A DNA stretch of 64,000 nucleotides from Halorussus ruber (GTDB lineage Archaea; Halobacteriota; Halobacteria; Halobacteriales; Haladaptataceae), in NCBI RefSeq assembly GCF_004765785.1, contig NZ_ML219768.1, positions 342,585 to 406,584 on the forward strand, given 5' to 3'. This document shows, in pieces, positions 15,658 through 24,795 of the stretch. Under the pieces are notes generated by a model. It was not told the origin of the DNA and searched no databases. It saw only the letters and a program-made list of their open reading frames with translations. Each line of letters begins with the position of its first letter. The first letter of the stretch is position 1. The translations under genes and the position numbers were made by a program.

Positions 15658-16088
15658 ACATCGAATACACTCCGATCGGACACGTTCGCTCGCCACACGA
15701 CTCGCCCGCCGACGTTTCCCACGACGAAGTCGCGGAAACCACCGGCGAAATCGTCCTCGACGACGACTACGAACCCGGTCTCGACGGCATCGACGGCTTC
15801 TCTCACGTAGTCGTGTTCGCACACCTCGACGACGTCGAGGAGTACCGACTCACGGCCCGACCGCCGCACGTCGAGGACCTCGAAGTCGGCGTTTTCGCAA
15901 CGCGGAGCCCACACCGGCCGAACCCGCTCGCACAGACCGTCGTCGAGCTCCTCGACCGCGACGGAACGACGCTCCACGTCGAGGGTCTCGACCTCGTCGA
16001 TGGCACGCCGGTTCTGGACGTGAAACCACACACAGTCCCCATCGAAGACACCGAGAACGTCTCGGTCGGGTGGCTCGAAGACCGATAA
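15654..16088 (+). CDS. trmO: TrmO, tRNA t6A37 N6-methyltransferase
   Basis: Protein of 144 residues of the TsaA/VirR10 (TrmO) family, which methylates N6 of threonylcarbamoyladenosine 37 in tRNA using S-adenosylmethionine. Family marks are 'YTPIGHVRSPH' (5-15), 'LDGIDGFSHVVVFAHLD' (about 43-59) and 'VFATRSPHRPNPLAQTVVELL' (about 81-101, one contiguous conserved block), with the catalytic-site 'SPHRPNP'. It overlaps the MFS gene by 4 bases, so it is translationally coupled; the functional reason for the pairing is not evident. Its substrate t6A depends on the Sua5-family protein encoded at 5.7 kb. Confidence 0.92.
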   Translation: MNIEYTPIGHVRSPHDSPADVSHDEVAETTGEIVLDDDYEPGLDGIDGFSHVVVFAHLDDVEEYRLTARPPHVEDLEVGVFATRSPHRPNPLAQTVVELLDRDGTTLHVEGLDLVDGTPVLDVKPHTVPIEDTENVSVGWLEDR

Positions 16089-16351
16089 TCGTCGGCCAAA
16101 TCCCGTTTCCAGACCGACTCGTAGAGAAACACTCGTCGGGCTTCGCCCGTGAAAGCGGCCGAAAAGCGGCGACGGGTATCCGGAGTGATAGAGACACCCA
16201 TCCAGAAGTGCGCTCGCGTGGATTTCAAAGCATGGCACGCGATGAAGTCGGCACGCGAGCGCAACTCAGGCTACGTTCTGGAACTTGTTAGGTCTGACGC
16301 CTACCGGTTCGCAGAAAAACTCGACCGGGTAGCGAGTCGAGTTGTGTCAGT

Positions 16352-17065
16352 TCAGAGGAAACCGAGGAAACCGAGTTCGGCGGCGTAGAGCGCGGCGGCC
16401 GCGAGCCACGTCTGGAAGACGAGCGTGCCCAGCGCCGAGAGGACGACGAACTCCAAGTCGCGCATCTCGGCGAACCCGGCAGGGACCGTGAGCATCCCGC
16501 GGGTGAACAGCAGGGCGTTGCTGACCGGGACAACGACACGGCCCCACCGCTGGAACCACCCGTCGAAGCGGTCGAGTTGCTCCTCGTCCACGCGGAACCA
16601 CCGCTTTTCGAGGAGGTACTCTCGACCGCCGCGCTTGGCGAGCAGGAAGAGGGCGTACTGGCCGATGGTCGCGCCGACGACTGCGACGCCGATGACCGCC
16701 ACGATGGTGGCGTAGTCGCTCGCCGACTCGGCCAGTAGGGTCACGCCGAGGGGGACGAGGCTCTCGCTCGGCGCGAAGTACAACAGCATCGCGCCCTCCA
16801 GAATCAGGATGAGGAAGAGCGCGAGCAGGCCGTACTGGTCGAGCCACGCCTTCGCCAACTGCTTGTTCCCGACGAAGAACAGGCCGACCCCGACCGCCGC
16901 CGCGATGACGATGCCGACAGTCAGCAGGAGGAGGCCGTTGTCGGCGAAGAACTCCCGGACCTTTCCGGTTCCGACGGCGTTCGACAGCAACACGCCTGCG
17001 AGCAGTACCGCGGCTCCGAGCGCGAGTGGCGCGTCGGGACCGACGAGAGCGAGCGGGGACAGCAT
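16352..17065 (-). CDS. DedA-family membrane protein
   Basis: Protein of 237 residues. The N-terminal 75 residues contain two or three extra hydrophobic helices before the DedA/SNARE-associated core. Core marks are 'ESLVPLGVTLLAES' (about 106-119), 'GATIGQYALFLLAKRGGREYL' around residue 145 (glycine- and arginine-bearing amphipathic segment) and 'RVVVPVSNALLFTRGMLTVPAG' around 190. Family members help flip or distribute membrane lipids, in bacteria polyprenyl phosphate and PE. It is convergent with trmO; the 263 bases between (16089-16351) show no gene I can support. The upstream region carries a gene relic. Confidence 0.85.
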   Translation of the reverse strand: MLSPLALVGPDAPLALGAAVLLAGVLLSNAVGTGKVREFFADNGLLLLTVGIVIAAAVGVGLFFVGNKQLAKAWLDQYGLLALFLILILEGAMLLYFAPSESLVPLGVTLLAESASDYATIVAVIGVAVVGATIGQYALFLLAKRGGREYLLEKRWFRVDEEQLDRFDGWFQRWGRVVVPVSNALLFTRGMLTVPAGFAEMRDLEFVVLSALGTLVFQTWLAAAALYAAELGFLGFL

Positions 17066-17518
17066 TCGTGACTGTCGTATCGACAGGGGGCGCTAAATGC
17101 GTTATGACCCCGACCGAATAGAGAGTTCTGAAGAACTGCTAAAGGAAGCGGACCCAACGAGAAGGTAAACGCCTACTGAAGCCCCCTTCATCCACCCAGA
17201 CTGTCGGTTGATTCGTCGGCCGCTTGCCGGTTGAAAGTCACACCGAGCGTGTGCTGGTTGGCCGGTCGGTCAGTCGGCCTGCGATTTCTCGCCGAGAAGG
17301 AAAATCACCTTCGACGCTCCCGACGGGGTCGAGACGGTCGAAACCGACGCGGGGAAGATTTCGGACTCCGGCAAGGTTCACGGCGTCCGAGTCCAGCGCG
17401 CGGACGGGAGCTATCTCCACCGTACAACCGGCTCTACGGCGTCGAGACGACCGAACAAGAAGGAAAAGTGGACTACTCGGGGCCGTAGCTCGGTCCGCTG
17501 GCCCGAATCTCCCGACCG
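17066..17518. other. intergenic region with repeat trace and gene relic
   Basis: 453 bases. 17177-17198 resembles the intergenic repeat at 19652-19686 and 28477-28510 (shared '-cccccttcatccaccca-' core). Then come short CACCGAGCG / GTGCTGG stretches and the gene relic at 17301-17488. No intact gene is seen. Confidence 0.55.
17301..17488 (+). pseudogene. decayed small protein gene
   Basis: Two fragments in different frames join into one sensible acidic protein. 17301 onward reads 'KITFDAPDGVETVETDAG' and continues to 'VQRADGSYLH' near 17420. After a small deletion the next frame reads 'RLYGVETTEQEGKVDYSGP' and stops with TAG at 17486-17488. Codon usage in both parts is haloarchaeal. No start codon in frame is evident upstream, where a repeat trace ends. 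It probably was a protein of about 70-80 residues. Family not identified. Confidence 0.5.
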
Positions 17519-18859
17519 CTACAGTACTTCCTTGTAGGCTTCCAGCGTCTCCTCCACGTCCTCCTCGGTGTGGGCGTAGCTGAGGAACTGCGACTCGTAC
17601 TGGTTGGCGGTCAGGAAGACGCCCTCCTCTTTCATCGCGGGCCAGAACAGCCGTTCCCAGCGCTCGGTCTCGGCGGCGTTCACGTCGGCCTTGCTCTTCG
17701 GGCAGTAGTCGTACCGCGGGCAGTCGGGGTCCTGTCGGCACCCGGCCTCGCACTGGCCGTCGAGGTCGCGCGGGCCGTCGCGGGTGAACACGACTTTGAA
17801 CATGCTGTCGTAGCCCGTGACGGTGTACTCCGGCGCGCGGTCTTCGAGGATGTCGGTCAGCCCCGAGCGCAGTTGGTCGCCGAGGTCGCTGAGACGGTCG
17901 TACACGTCGTTTTTCGCGGCGTAGCGGAGCATCTCTAGTCCCGCGGTGAGCGAGAGGGGATGGCCCGAGTAGGTCCCGGCCTGGAACACGTCGCCCGTCG
18001 GCGTGAACGACTCCATGATTTCGGCGGGGCCGCCGATTGCGCCGACCGGGAAGCCGCCGCCGATGACCTTGGCGAACGTCGTCAGGTCGGGCGTGACGCC
18101 GAACTTGCCCTGCGCGCACTGGAGGCCGCCGATGCGGAACCCGGTCATGACCTCGTCGAAGACGAGCAGGGCCCCGTGGTCGTCGGTGACCTCGCGCAGG
18201 GTGTCGAGGTAGCCCTCGACTGGTCCGACCGACGCGCAGTTCCCGAGGACGGGTTCGGCGAGGACGGCCGCGATTTCGTCGCCGCGCTCCTCGAACACCT
18301 CGCGGACCGCCCGCTCGTCGTTGAACGGGACGGTGATGGTCTCCTCGGCGAAGGCGTCGGGAATCCCGGCCGAACTGGGCGACCCGGTGCCGCCGGTCTT
18401 ACCCTCCACGAGCGTCGATTCCTGCGCGCCGTGGTAGCCGCCCTGCATGACGACGATTTTGTCCCGGCCGGTGTAGCCCCGCGCCAGTCTGACCGCCGAA
18501 GTCGTCGCTTCGGTGCCGGAGTTGACGAACCGCACCATCTCGACGCTCTGGACGTGGCGCGCGATGAACTCCGCGAGTTCGACCTCGACCTCGGCGGGCG
18601 CGCCGTACATCGGGCCGTCGGAGAGTTGGGACTGAATCGCCGACTCGACTTCCTGGGGCAGGTCGTGGCCCAGAAGCAGGGGACCGTAGCCCATCACGTA
18701 GTCGATGTACTTGTTGCCGTCGGCGTCGATGACGTGCGCGCCGTCGCCCCGCTCCACGAAGAAGGGGTAGGGTCTGACGGCCCGGACGGGAGAGTTGACG
18801 CCGCCGGGGAGGACCGAGAGCGCCCGGTCGTACAACTCGCGCGAGCGTTCGTCGTGCAT
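17519..18859 (-). CDS. hemL: glutamate-1-semialdehyde 2,1-aminomutase
   Basis: PLP enzyme of 446 residues. It converts glutamate-1-semialdehyde to 5-aminolevulinate, the last step of the C5 route to haem and cobamides. Marks: '[12 protein letters not shown]' near the N-terminus, '[20 protein letters not shown]' (about 120-139), '[11 protein letters not shown]' and the PLP lysine in '[11 protein letters not shown]' near residue 265. A four-Cys insert ('[17 protein letters not shown]', about 380-396) could bind a metal. The start at 18859 matches family length. An in-frame ATG at 18943 would add 28 residues and sits about 25 bases after a TATA-like 'TTTAAATA', so the longer form cannot be excluded. 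Confidence 0.93.
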   Translation of the reverse strand: MHDERSRELYDRALSVLPGGVNSPVRAVRPYPFFVERGDGAHVIDADGNKYIDYVMGYGPLLLGHDLPQEVESAIQSQLSDGPMYGAPAEVEVELAEFIARHVQSVEMVRFVNSGTEATTSAVRLARGYTGRDKIVVMQGGYHGAQESTLVEGKTGGTGSPSSAGIPDAFAEETITVPFNDERAVREVFEERGDEIAAVLAEPVLGNCASVGPVEGYLDTLREVTDDHGALLVFDEVMTGFRIGGLQCAQGKFGVTPDLTTFAKVIGGGFPVGAIGGPAEIMESFTPTGDVFQAGTYSGHPLSLTAGLEMLRYAAKNDVYDRLSDLGDQLRSGLTDILEDRAPEYTVTGYDSMFKVVFTRDGPRDLDGQCEAGCRQDPDCPRYDYCPKSKADVNAAETERWERLFWPAMKEEGVFLTANQYESQFLSYAHTEEDVEETLEAYKEVL

Positions 18860-19023
18860 GTTTGGACGTTCTGGTTCGTGGGTAAAGTCGATTTCTGTCT
18901 GTGCGAGGCCGTCGGTTCGCCTCGCGCGCTCTTCGGTCGGCATCTAAGAAACACAGAGATATTTAAAGAAAATAAAAGTATATGATAAAGATAGATATAA
19001 TTATCCCGTGCCGAACTGAACGT

Positions 19024-19437
19024 TTATAGCTCCTGCCGGAGGTACGCCCCGACCGCACCGCCGAGCGCCCCGGCACCGACGAGGTAGCCGACTACGAAGA
19101 CGAACAGCAGCACGGCGAAGACGGTCGTTAGGGCGAAGAACGGATCAGCGCCGAGGAGGACGAAGCCGACGACGAGCCACGCGAGGAGGAAGGCCGGAAT
19201 CGCCGCGATGGCTCCGGAAATCGCGCCGACCTTCGCGCCCTCCGCGAGGTCGCCCTGCTCGAGGTAGCCCGCGAGAGCGCCGCCGAAGATGGCCGCCAGC
19301 GGGAGGAGCGGCGCGGTCAGGACGGTCGCCACCGCGCCGACGAGGGCGTTCATCAGGGTATTGGGGTCGTCGCCGGGCCGTTTCTGGGAGGACGGAGGGT
19401 AGTTTTCGGTGGTCGTCGTGGTCGTATCGCGGCTCAT
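19024..19437 (-). CDS. DUF5518 family membrane protein
   Basis: Protein of 137 residues. A Thr-rich, polar N-terminus (1-25) precedes four hydrophobic Gly/Ala-rich helices covering about 27-133. The pattern 'LEQGDLAEGAKVGAISGAI' between helices 2 and 3 is typical of the haloarchaeal DUF5518 family; function unknown. It lies downstream of and on the same strand as the Amt-PII gene but 357 bases away, and upstream of hemL by 164 bases of AT-rich DNA, so it is probably its own unit. Confidence 0.75.
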   Translation of the reverse strand: MSRDTTTTTTENYPPSSQKRPGDDPNTLMNALVGAVATVLTAPLLPLAAIFGGALAGYLEQGDLAEGAKVGAISGAIAAIPAFLLAWLVVGFVLLGADPFFALTTVFAVLLFVFVVGYLVGAGALGGAVGAYLRQEL

Positions 19438-19794
19438 ACGTCGTGGTTCTCGGGGCGAGGGTATATGCTTTGGTCGCTAGGCGGGTCGAGTGATTCGGGG
19501 AAGGTGACTTAGACGGACGTGACCGTGAGTGCGAACCGCAGAACGACTGCGATGTCGTCTTTTTGAAGCCCCCGCCCGCTCGCGGTCGCTCTGCGGCATA
19601 TCCGACGGACGTAGTTGCGACGGATAGGGGCCGCAGAGCGACCAAGCAAGCGCGACCGGGCGGCCCCTTCATCCCACCCACGGTGGTTCGGTCAGCGGGG
19701 CGTTCGCTGGCGGTTGTTTCACCGAGCGCATTCTGGTGGTTTGTCTCACCGAGCGCGCTCGGCCTTGCTGTCTGCTACTCGCTACTGTCGGGAG
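19438..19794. other. intergenic region with repeat elements
   Basis: 357 bases with no supported gene. It holds an inverted pair (around 19566-19595 and 19640-19665, CCCGCCCGCTCGCGGTCGC type against GCGACCGGGCGG type) and the repeat copy at 19652-19686. Two degenerate 'TTTCACCGAGCGC' / 'TCTCACCGAGCGC' units follow at 19719 and 19746. Reading frames here are repeat by-products. Confidence 0.55.
19652..19686 (+). repeat. intergenic repeat family R3, copy 1
   Basis: Starts GCGACCGGGCGGCCCCTTCA and ends CCCACGGTGG. The first 21 bases are identical to the complement of 28490-28510, and the CCCACGGTGG part is shared with 28477-28486. A diverged copy is suspected at 17177-17198. Confidence 0.6.
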
Positions 19795-21462
19795 TCACAC
19801 CGCGTCCGGCCCTCTGACGCCGGTCCGGACCTGACAGGCGTCCTCGACCGGCATGACGAAGATTTTGCCGTCGCCGGGTTCGCCCGTGTCGGCGGCGTCG
19901 CGGATGGCCTCGACCACCTCGTCGGCGGGCACGTCGGCGACCACGCACTCGACTTTCACCTTCTGGTGGAGGTCCACGGTGTACTCCTCGCCGCGCCACT
20001 GGCCGGTCTTGGCCGGTTGGCTCCCGCGGCCCGAGACGTTCGTCACCGTGAGACTCGGCGCACCGACTTGGGCGAGGGCGGTCTTGACGTTGCTCAGGCG
20101 GTCTGGCCGGACGACGGCCGTGACCATCTTGATTTTGCCCGCGTTGGGCAGGTCGCCAGCGCCGTCTGTCCGGACGCCCGACCCGTCGGTTCTGACTGCG
20201 CCCGCGTCCACGTCGGGACCGCCGAACTCGGGGTAGGTGTCCACGCCGTGTTCCGCGATGTCGAGGCCCTCGCGCTCGTGTTCGGTGCTGACGCGGGCCT
20301 GCCCGAGGAGCTTCAGCACGCCGAAGACCAGCCCGGTCGCGCTGACCGTCCAGAGGGCGATGACGCCGACGCCGATTGCCTGCGAGAGGAGGCTGACCTC
20401 GTAGCCCGGAATGGCGAAGAAGGGGAAGGCCAGCGCCCCGAGGACGCCCGCCGAGCCGTGGACCGGGAAGACCGCGCAGACGTCGTCGATTTTCAGGCGC
20501 TTCTCCACGAACTCGAAGACGACCGGCAACTGACCGCCCGCCAGCAGGCCGACGACCAGCGCGCCGACCCACGTGATGGCGTTGGTGTTGCTGGTGATGC
20601 CGACCAGACCGGCCAGCATCCCGTTGGCGACGTAGAGGGTATCGACCTTCTCGGTCTTGACCAGCGAGACGGTGCCCGCGCCGATGGCTCCCGCGGCCAT
20701 GCCGAGCGTCGTGGTCAGCGCGACCCGGCCCACGGTGTCGGCGAACGCGCCGAGGGCCAACTCGCCGTTCTCGACCACGAAGACGCTCGCGGCCGTGCCG
20801 ACGTTGAAGCCGTACCAGCCGAAACAGAGGATGAGCGTGCCCAGCACCGCGAAGGTGATGGAGTGGCCGGGGATGACGTTGACCGAGCCGTCGTCGTCGT
20901 AGCGGTCCATCCGCGGGCCGATGATCCACGCCGCGGTCAGGCCCGCGATGCCGCCCATCGCGTGGACGATGACGCCGCCCGCGAAGTCCTGAAAGCCCGG
21001 CCCGACGTCGTTGAGGAAGCCGCCAGCCCACGTGAAGCCGACGACGACCGGGTAGATGACCGCCGCCAGCAGGACTGTGTAGCTCACGTAGGCCCGGAGC
21101 TTCGCCCGGCCCGCAATCGCGCCGGAGACGATGGTCGCCGCCGTCATGGCGAACACCGCGCCGAAGAGCCAGCCTATCCACGAGTCCGAGCCGCCCGAGA
21201 CGTAGCCGAACGGGTCGGCGGCCCCGCCGACGACCGACGAGACGCCCGCGCCGACGAGGAAGAAGACGAGGACGCCGACGCTCCACGTCAGCATGTTCTT
21301 GGTCAACTGGTTGGCGACGTTCTTCGACCGGACCTGCCCGGCCTCCAGCATGGCGAAGCCCGCGTGCATGAAGAAGATGAGGAAGGTCACGGTCAGGACC
21401 CAGACGTGGTTGACCCCGCTGGCGACCGAGCCGGGGTCGACCTGCATCGGTGCGCCTAGCAT
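19795..21462 (-). CDS. amt: ammonium transporter Amt fused to a P-II (GlnB/K) domain
   Basis: Protein of about 555 residues. The Amt part has eleven membrane helices with the conserved His pair region ('VHAMGGIAG' and '[11 protein letters not shown]') that lines the ammonia pore. After about residue 410 comes a Gly/Asp-rich linker with a small '[14 protein letters not shown]' duplication. A complete P-II domain follows ('[20 protein letters not shown]', T-loop '[13 protein letters not shown]', end '[16 protein letters not shown]'). Normally GlnK is separate and plugs the channel when nitrogen is plentiful; the fusion places the gate in the same chain. The start 21462 gives '[12 protein letters not shown]'; 21447 is also possible. 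Confidence 0.92.
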   Translation of the reverse strand: MLGAPMQVDPGSVASGVNHVWVLTVTFLIFFMHAGFAMLEAGQVRSKNVANQLTKNMLTWSVGVLVFFLVGAGVSSVVGGAADPFGYVSGGSDSWIGWLFGAVFAMTAATIVSGAIAGRAKLRAYVSYTVLLAAVIYPVVVGFTWAGGFLNDVGPGFQDFAGGVIVHAMGGIAGLTAAWIIGPRMDRYDDDGSVNVIPGHSITFAVLGTLILCFGWYGFNVGTAASVFVVENGELALGAFADTVGRVALTTTLGMAAGAIGAGTVSLVKTEKVDTLYVANGMLAGLVGITSNTNAITWVGALVVGLLAGGQLPVVFEFVEKRLKIDDVCAVFPVHGSAGVLGALAFPFFAIPGYEVSLLSQAIGVGVIALWTVSATGLVFGVLKLLGQARVSTEHEREGLDIAEHGVDTYPEFGGPDVDAGAVRTDGSGVRTDGAGDLPNAGKIKMVTAVVRPDRLSNVKTALAQVGAPSLTVTNVSGRGSQPAKTGQWRGEEYTVDLHQKVKVECVVADVPADEVVEAIRDAADTGEPGDGKIFVMPVEDACQVRTGVRGPDAV

Positions 21463-21798
21463 TCTCCCTCCTCCGTCGGAATCTCGACCAAATCGTCTGG
21501 ACAGCTGTTCAGGAATATCTGGAATTCCTCGTGGTTCGTGTGTTCGCTCACGATATACTGTGACGGCAAAGCAGTACATAAGGATAAGCATTGAATAATT
21601 ACAGAATATTGGGCCTTCGGTAGACGCCCGTCAGGTTTAAAATCGGATAATAGTGATTTAAGGTTGTATGGCGTCCAGAAACCCGACGTTCGTCGGGTCG
21701 GTTTTCGAACGTTCGTCCACCGGGGTTCGTGAGGTGTTCGCAGGGGTGACGGTCGAGAGTGCGCGTGAGGAAAACGTGGGTTCAGGTGCCAGAGTGAA

Positions 21799-22224
21799 TT
21801 AGTCGGCGGACGATTCTTCAAATGCGGTTCCCCGCCGACGCTCGACGAATCGAAGGACGAGTTCGGTCATCTGGAACGGATACTTCGGAAAATCTCTGTC
21901 TACCGCTGTCTCGCGATCTGGCGGTTCGTGGAAGTGGTCCCGGGCATTGTGGTCGTTTTCGTGTCGGTCCCAGCGACACTGATAGTCGTCTTCCTTTCGC
22001 TCCCACCGCTCTCGGTACGTCACGAAGAAATCACCACTCACGAGGACCTCGAACTCGACGGCCACCTCTCGGACCTCGGCGGGATAGTAGTCTGATTCGA
22101 GTGTCACGACGACCTTGTTCGGTTTGTTCGAGGGTCGGATGGAGACGCTCGTTACCCAACTGATTTCTCGCCACTCGTCGGCGATGTCACGCATCACTCG
22201 GTCGTCGATGGACTTGCGACTCAC
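21799..22224 (-). CDS. putative TumE-like (DUF6516-type) toxin
   Basis: Protein of 141 residues, soluble. Its C-terminal half carries 'CRWDRHENDHNARDHFHEPP' (about 80-99), a His/Asp-rich motif that I associate with haloarchaeal proteins related to the TumE/DUF6516 toxin family. The N-terminal half looks like beta strands ('VTSVSIRPS', 'VVVTLESDYY', 'VAVEFEVLVSGDFFVTYRER'). It lies 41 bases downstream of, and on the same strand as, an HTH protein gene, the usual antitoxin-first order. The toxin role is inferred from family memory and context; activity is untested. Confidence 0.6.
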   Translation of the reverse strand: MSRKSIDDRVMRDIADEWREISWVTSVSIRPSNKPNKVVVTLESDYYPAEVREVAVEFEVLVSGDFFVTYRERWERKEDDYQCRWDRHENDHNARDHFHEPPDRETAVDRDFPKYPFQMTELVLRFVERRRGTAFEESSAD

Positions 22225-22265
22225 GAGACTATTTCGACTAACCGACTAACTCGATTTAAGAACTG

Positions 22266-22832
22266 CTACTCGGAAATCCGAAGCCGGTCTATGGCAGACT
22301 CTTCTCGGGTCGCGTCCGAAGTCAGATCCAACTTCTCGCGGAGCGCCGCCATCACGTCGTCCATTCGGTCCCGTACGCTCTGCCATTCGCGGACTTTCTC
22401 TGCGCGTTCGCCTGCGGCCTCGTAGCCGTTTCCCAGCATACTCGCAGTGGCAGGCGACTCGGCCTCTAACTCTTCAGCTAACCGCTCGTCTTCCGCCGCG
22501 AGTTCGCTCAGGGTCTCTTGCAGTTCGTCTACCGACTGCTCCTGTCGGAGCGTGTCGATTCGGAGCCAGTCGAAGTACGACTCGTTTCGGACGAACGTCT
22601 CCGGATTGGTTCCGGTCTGAACCAAGACGTTCCAGTTCTCGAAGTGCTTCAGGTACTTCCGAGCGGTCTCCTTCGAAACGTCGGCATCTTCGGCTATCTC
22701 GGCTACTGACGCCTCCTCGTTTAGATTCGGGACGAGCAACGACACTCGCTCTAACGCGCTCCGATTCTCCCTGTTCGCGCTGTACTCCTTGACGGGAGAG
22801 GAGTCCGGAGATCGCTCACTTTCTTTAGTCAC
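22266..22832 (-). CDS. HTH protein (DUF7342-like), putative antitoxin
   Basis: Protein of 188 residues. A winged-helix/HTH region lies at about 42-75 ('ASVAEIAEDADVSKETARKY'), followed by 'WNVLVQTGTNPETFVRNESY', then a long acidic helical region (about 100-180) suited to dimerisation. It resembles haloarchaeal DUF7342 regulators, found paired with small downstream proteins. It precedes the TumE-like gene by 41 bases in the same transcript, so autoregulation of the pair is plausible. The upstream 200 bases (22833-23046) are AT-rich and contain the promoter region. Confidence 0.65.
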   Translation of the reverse strand: MTKESERSPDSSPVKEYSANRENRSALERVSLLVPNLNEEASVAEIAEDADVSKETARKYLKHFENWNVLVQTGTNPETFVRNESYFDWLRIDTLRQEQSVDELQETLSELAAEDERLAEELEAESPATASMLGNGYEAAGERAEKVREWQSVRDRMDDVMAALREKLDLTSDATREESAIDRLRISE

Positions 22833-23046
22833 TACTGAGCTATTTGATCTACTGCTGATTATATTTTGCGCTTACGGATATACCGATTCTGAACGGAAAC
22901 TTATCGGTCATTGACATCCAGAGACACCTATTCCGGCCGTGAGTCCGGTAGCAAAGATAACTTTTCAATTCTTAGGAAATAAAAATATTGTCTAAAGACA
23001 TTAAAATATTCTTCCAAGCATCACGAGGAAGGTTTTCACTGACTGC

Positions 23047-24042
23047 TCAGAGCGCCGCTGCCACGTCCTCCGCGAAGTACGTCAGAATCAAATCCGCACC
23101 TGCCCGCTTGATGGACAGCAGCGACTCCAGCGCGACCGCCTCCAAGTCGAGCCACCCCTTCTCGCTGGCGGCGTGGAGCATCGCGTACTCGCCCGAGACG
23201 TTGTACGCCGCGATGGGGTGGTCGAACTCCTCGCGCAGGTCGGCCACGATGTCGAGGTAGGGGAGCGCGGGCTTGACCATCAGCACGTCAGCGCCCTGTT
23301 CGACGTCGAGTCTGACCTCGCGCACCGCCTCGCGTCGGTTCGCGGGGTCCATCTGGTAGTGCCTGCGGTCGCCGAACGAGGGCGCGCCGTCGGCGGCGTC
23401 GCGGAAGGGGCCGTAGAACGCCGACTCGTACTTGGCGGCGTAGCTCATCACCGGCACGTCGGAGAACCCTGCGGCGTCGAGGTCCTCCCGAATTGCTCCG
23501 ACCATCCCGTCCATCATGCCGGAGGGCGCGACCATGTCCGCGCCAGCCTCGGCGTGCGAGACGGCGATTTCCCCCAGTAAGTCGAGGGTCTCGTCGTTCC
23601 TCACGGTGAGCCTCGCGTCCGATTCGGCGCGGTCCTCGCCCGCACCTTCTTCCAGCACCCCGCAATGGCCGTGACTGGTGTACTCACAGAGGCACACGTC
23701 GGTGATGACGTAGGCGTCGGTCTCGCTCGTGACCCGGCGGGTCGCCTCCTGCACCACGCCGTCCTCGGCCCACGCTCGGGTGCCGCGCTCGTCCTTCGAC
23801 TCGGGGATGCCGAACAGCATGACGGCCTCGACGCCGGTTTCGAGGACCTCCTCGACGCGCGCTACGGCGTCCTCGACCGGCACGCGCTCGTGGCCGGGCA
23901 TCGACTCGATGGGGACTCGCTCGTCGGTCGTCGCGTCCACGAACACCGGCGCGACGAGGTCGGAGGCCTGCACGTCGGTTTCGCTGACCATCTCGCGGAT
24001 TCCGTCGCGTCGGAGTCGCCGGGGCCGGTCGGTGAGGTTCAT
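23047..24042 (-). CDS. hemB: delta-aminolevulinic acid dehydratase (porphobilinogen synthase)
   Basis: Protein of 331 residues. It condenses two 5-aminolevulinates into porphobilinogen. The zinc site is visible as three cysteines in 'VCLCEYTSHGHCG' (about 118-130), so it is the zinc-dependent class. Active-site lysines lie in 'MSYAAKYESAFYGPFRDA' (about 193-210) and 'VLMVKPALPYLD' (about 246-257). An open frame extends 29 codons further, but ATG 24042 ('MNLTDRPRRLRRD') is the family start. The upstream divergent gene is a small membrane protein. hemL, hemC and hemD lie within 7 kb but on separate transcripts. Confidence 0.95.
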   Translation of the reverse strand: MNLTDRPRRLRRDGIREMVSETDVQASDLVAPVFVDATTDERVPIESMPGHERVPVEDAVARVEEVLETGVEAVMLFGIPESKDERGTRAWAEDGVVQEATRRVTSETDAYVITDVCLCEYTSHGHCGVLEEGAGEDRAESDARLTVRNDETLDLLGEIAVSHAEAGADMVAPSGMMDGMVGAIREDLDAAGFSDVPVMSYAAKYESAFYGPFRDAADGAPSFGDRRHYQMDPANRREAVREVRLDVEQGADVLMVKPALPYLDIVADLREEFDHPIAAYNVSGEYAMLHAASEKGWLDLEAVALESLLSIKRAGADLILTYFAEDVAAAL

Positions 24043-24228
24043 GTCGGAGTCTTGCGGCGCGCTCGTCAAAACCGCGTCGCTCCTCGCGCTGATTCGCGCC
24101 ATGCTCTCGAACCGGGCACGCCACTTCAATAAGAATGATTGCCACGCGAAAGGTCGGCAAAGTCTCCCCGAGGAGCAGGTTCGACCGCATGCGACACGGG
24201 TTTAGGGACTGCGCCCTCAACTCCGAGT

Positions 24229-24687
24229 ATGAGCAGCGAACGCGCGAACACCGGCCGAGCCAGACGCCGTCGCTCGCACCACTGGTACTGGGTGGCCGCC
24301 ATCCCCGCGGCCTTCCTCCTCTGGCTGGCGGCGCTGGCGTGGCTCGCGGTGGCCTCCTCGTGGGAAGCGTTCGGGTTCGGCGCGAACGTGGTTCAGCTCT
24401 CGCTGGTCGCGCTCGGCGTGCCCTTCCTCTTTCTGACCGTCTACTTCCCCGTCGCGGTCTACAAGGACGCCGACTACGTGAACCGCACCAGCGGGACGTG
24501 GGCACCCCAGCCGATGCGACAGGCGCTGATAGCGACGTTCGGCCTCGCCGTCCTGCTGGTGGTCGGGGTGCTGTCGGTCCTGCTGAACTTCCCGCCGTCG
24601 GTCCCGGTGATTCTGGGCTTCCTCGTCAGCGTCCCCTTCGCGGTGTACTATCTCTGGCAGCGGCACGAGACCGTGGGGACGCCGTAG
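24229..24687 (+). CDS. hypothetical membrane protein, three to four helices
   Basis: Protein of 152 residues. A short basic N-terminus 'NTGRARRRRSHHWYW' precedes a hydrophobic helix (about 21-45), a second (52-72), then 'YKDADYVNRTSGTWAPQP' as a soluble loop and two further helices to the end (about 97-140). The basic N-terminus predicts a cytoplasmic start. I recognise the pattern of haloarchaeal small membrane proteins but no named family. The ATG at 24229 is preferred to an upstream frame that overlaps the hemB promoter. The downstream 108 bases hold the promoter of the repeat-protein gene. Confidence 0.75.
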   Translation: MSSERANTGRARRRRSHHWYWVAAIPAAFLLWLAALAWLAVASSWEAFGFGANVVQLSLVALGVPFLFLTVYFPVAVYKDADYVNRTSGTWAPQPMRQALIATFGLAVLLVVGVLSVLLNFPPSVPVILGFLVSVPFAVYYLWQRHETVGTP

Positions 24688-24741
24688 TCGGTCGGCGTCC
24701 GTCGTCCTTCCAGCTTCTTTTTCCATCATAATATGCATTAG

Positions 24742-24750
24742 TTTTAAGTA
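24742..24750 (+). promoter_or_regulatory. TATA-like box of the tandem-repeat protein gene
   Basis: 'ttttaagta' lies 46-54 bases before the ATG at 24796, in a clearly AT-rich stretch (24722-24775), predicting a leader of about 20 bases. Confidence 0.4.
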
Positions 24751-24795
24751 TTTTCAATAGAGAGGATATTTTGGTCACCACAACCACTGATAACT

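Noticed and set aside
16149-16388. 79-residue frame between trmO and the DedA gene
   Set aside because: It overlaps the end of the DedA gene and has a basic, low-acid composition unlike real haloarchaeal proteins. I could not support it, though the middle is not plainly random.
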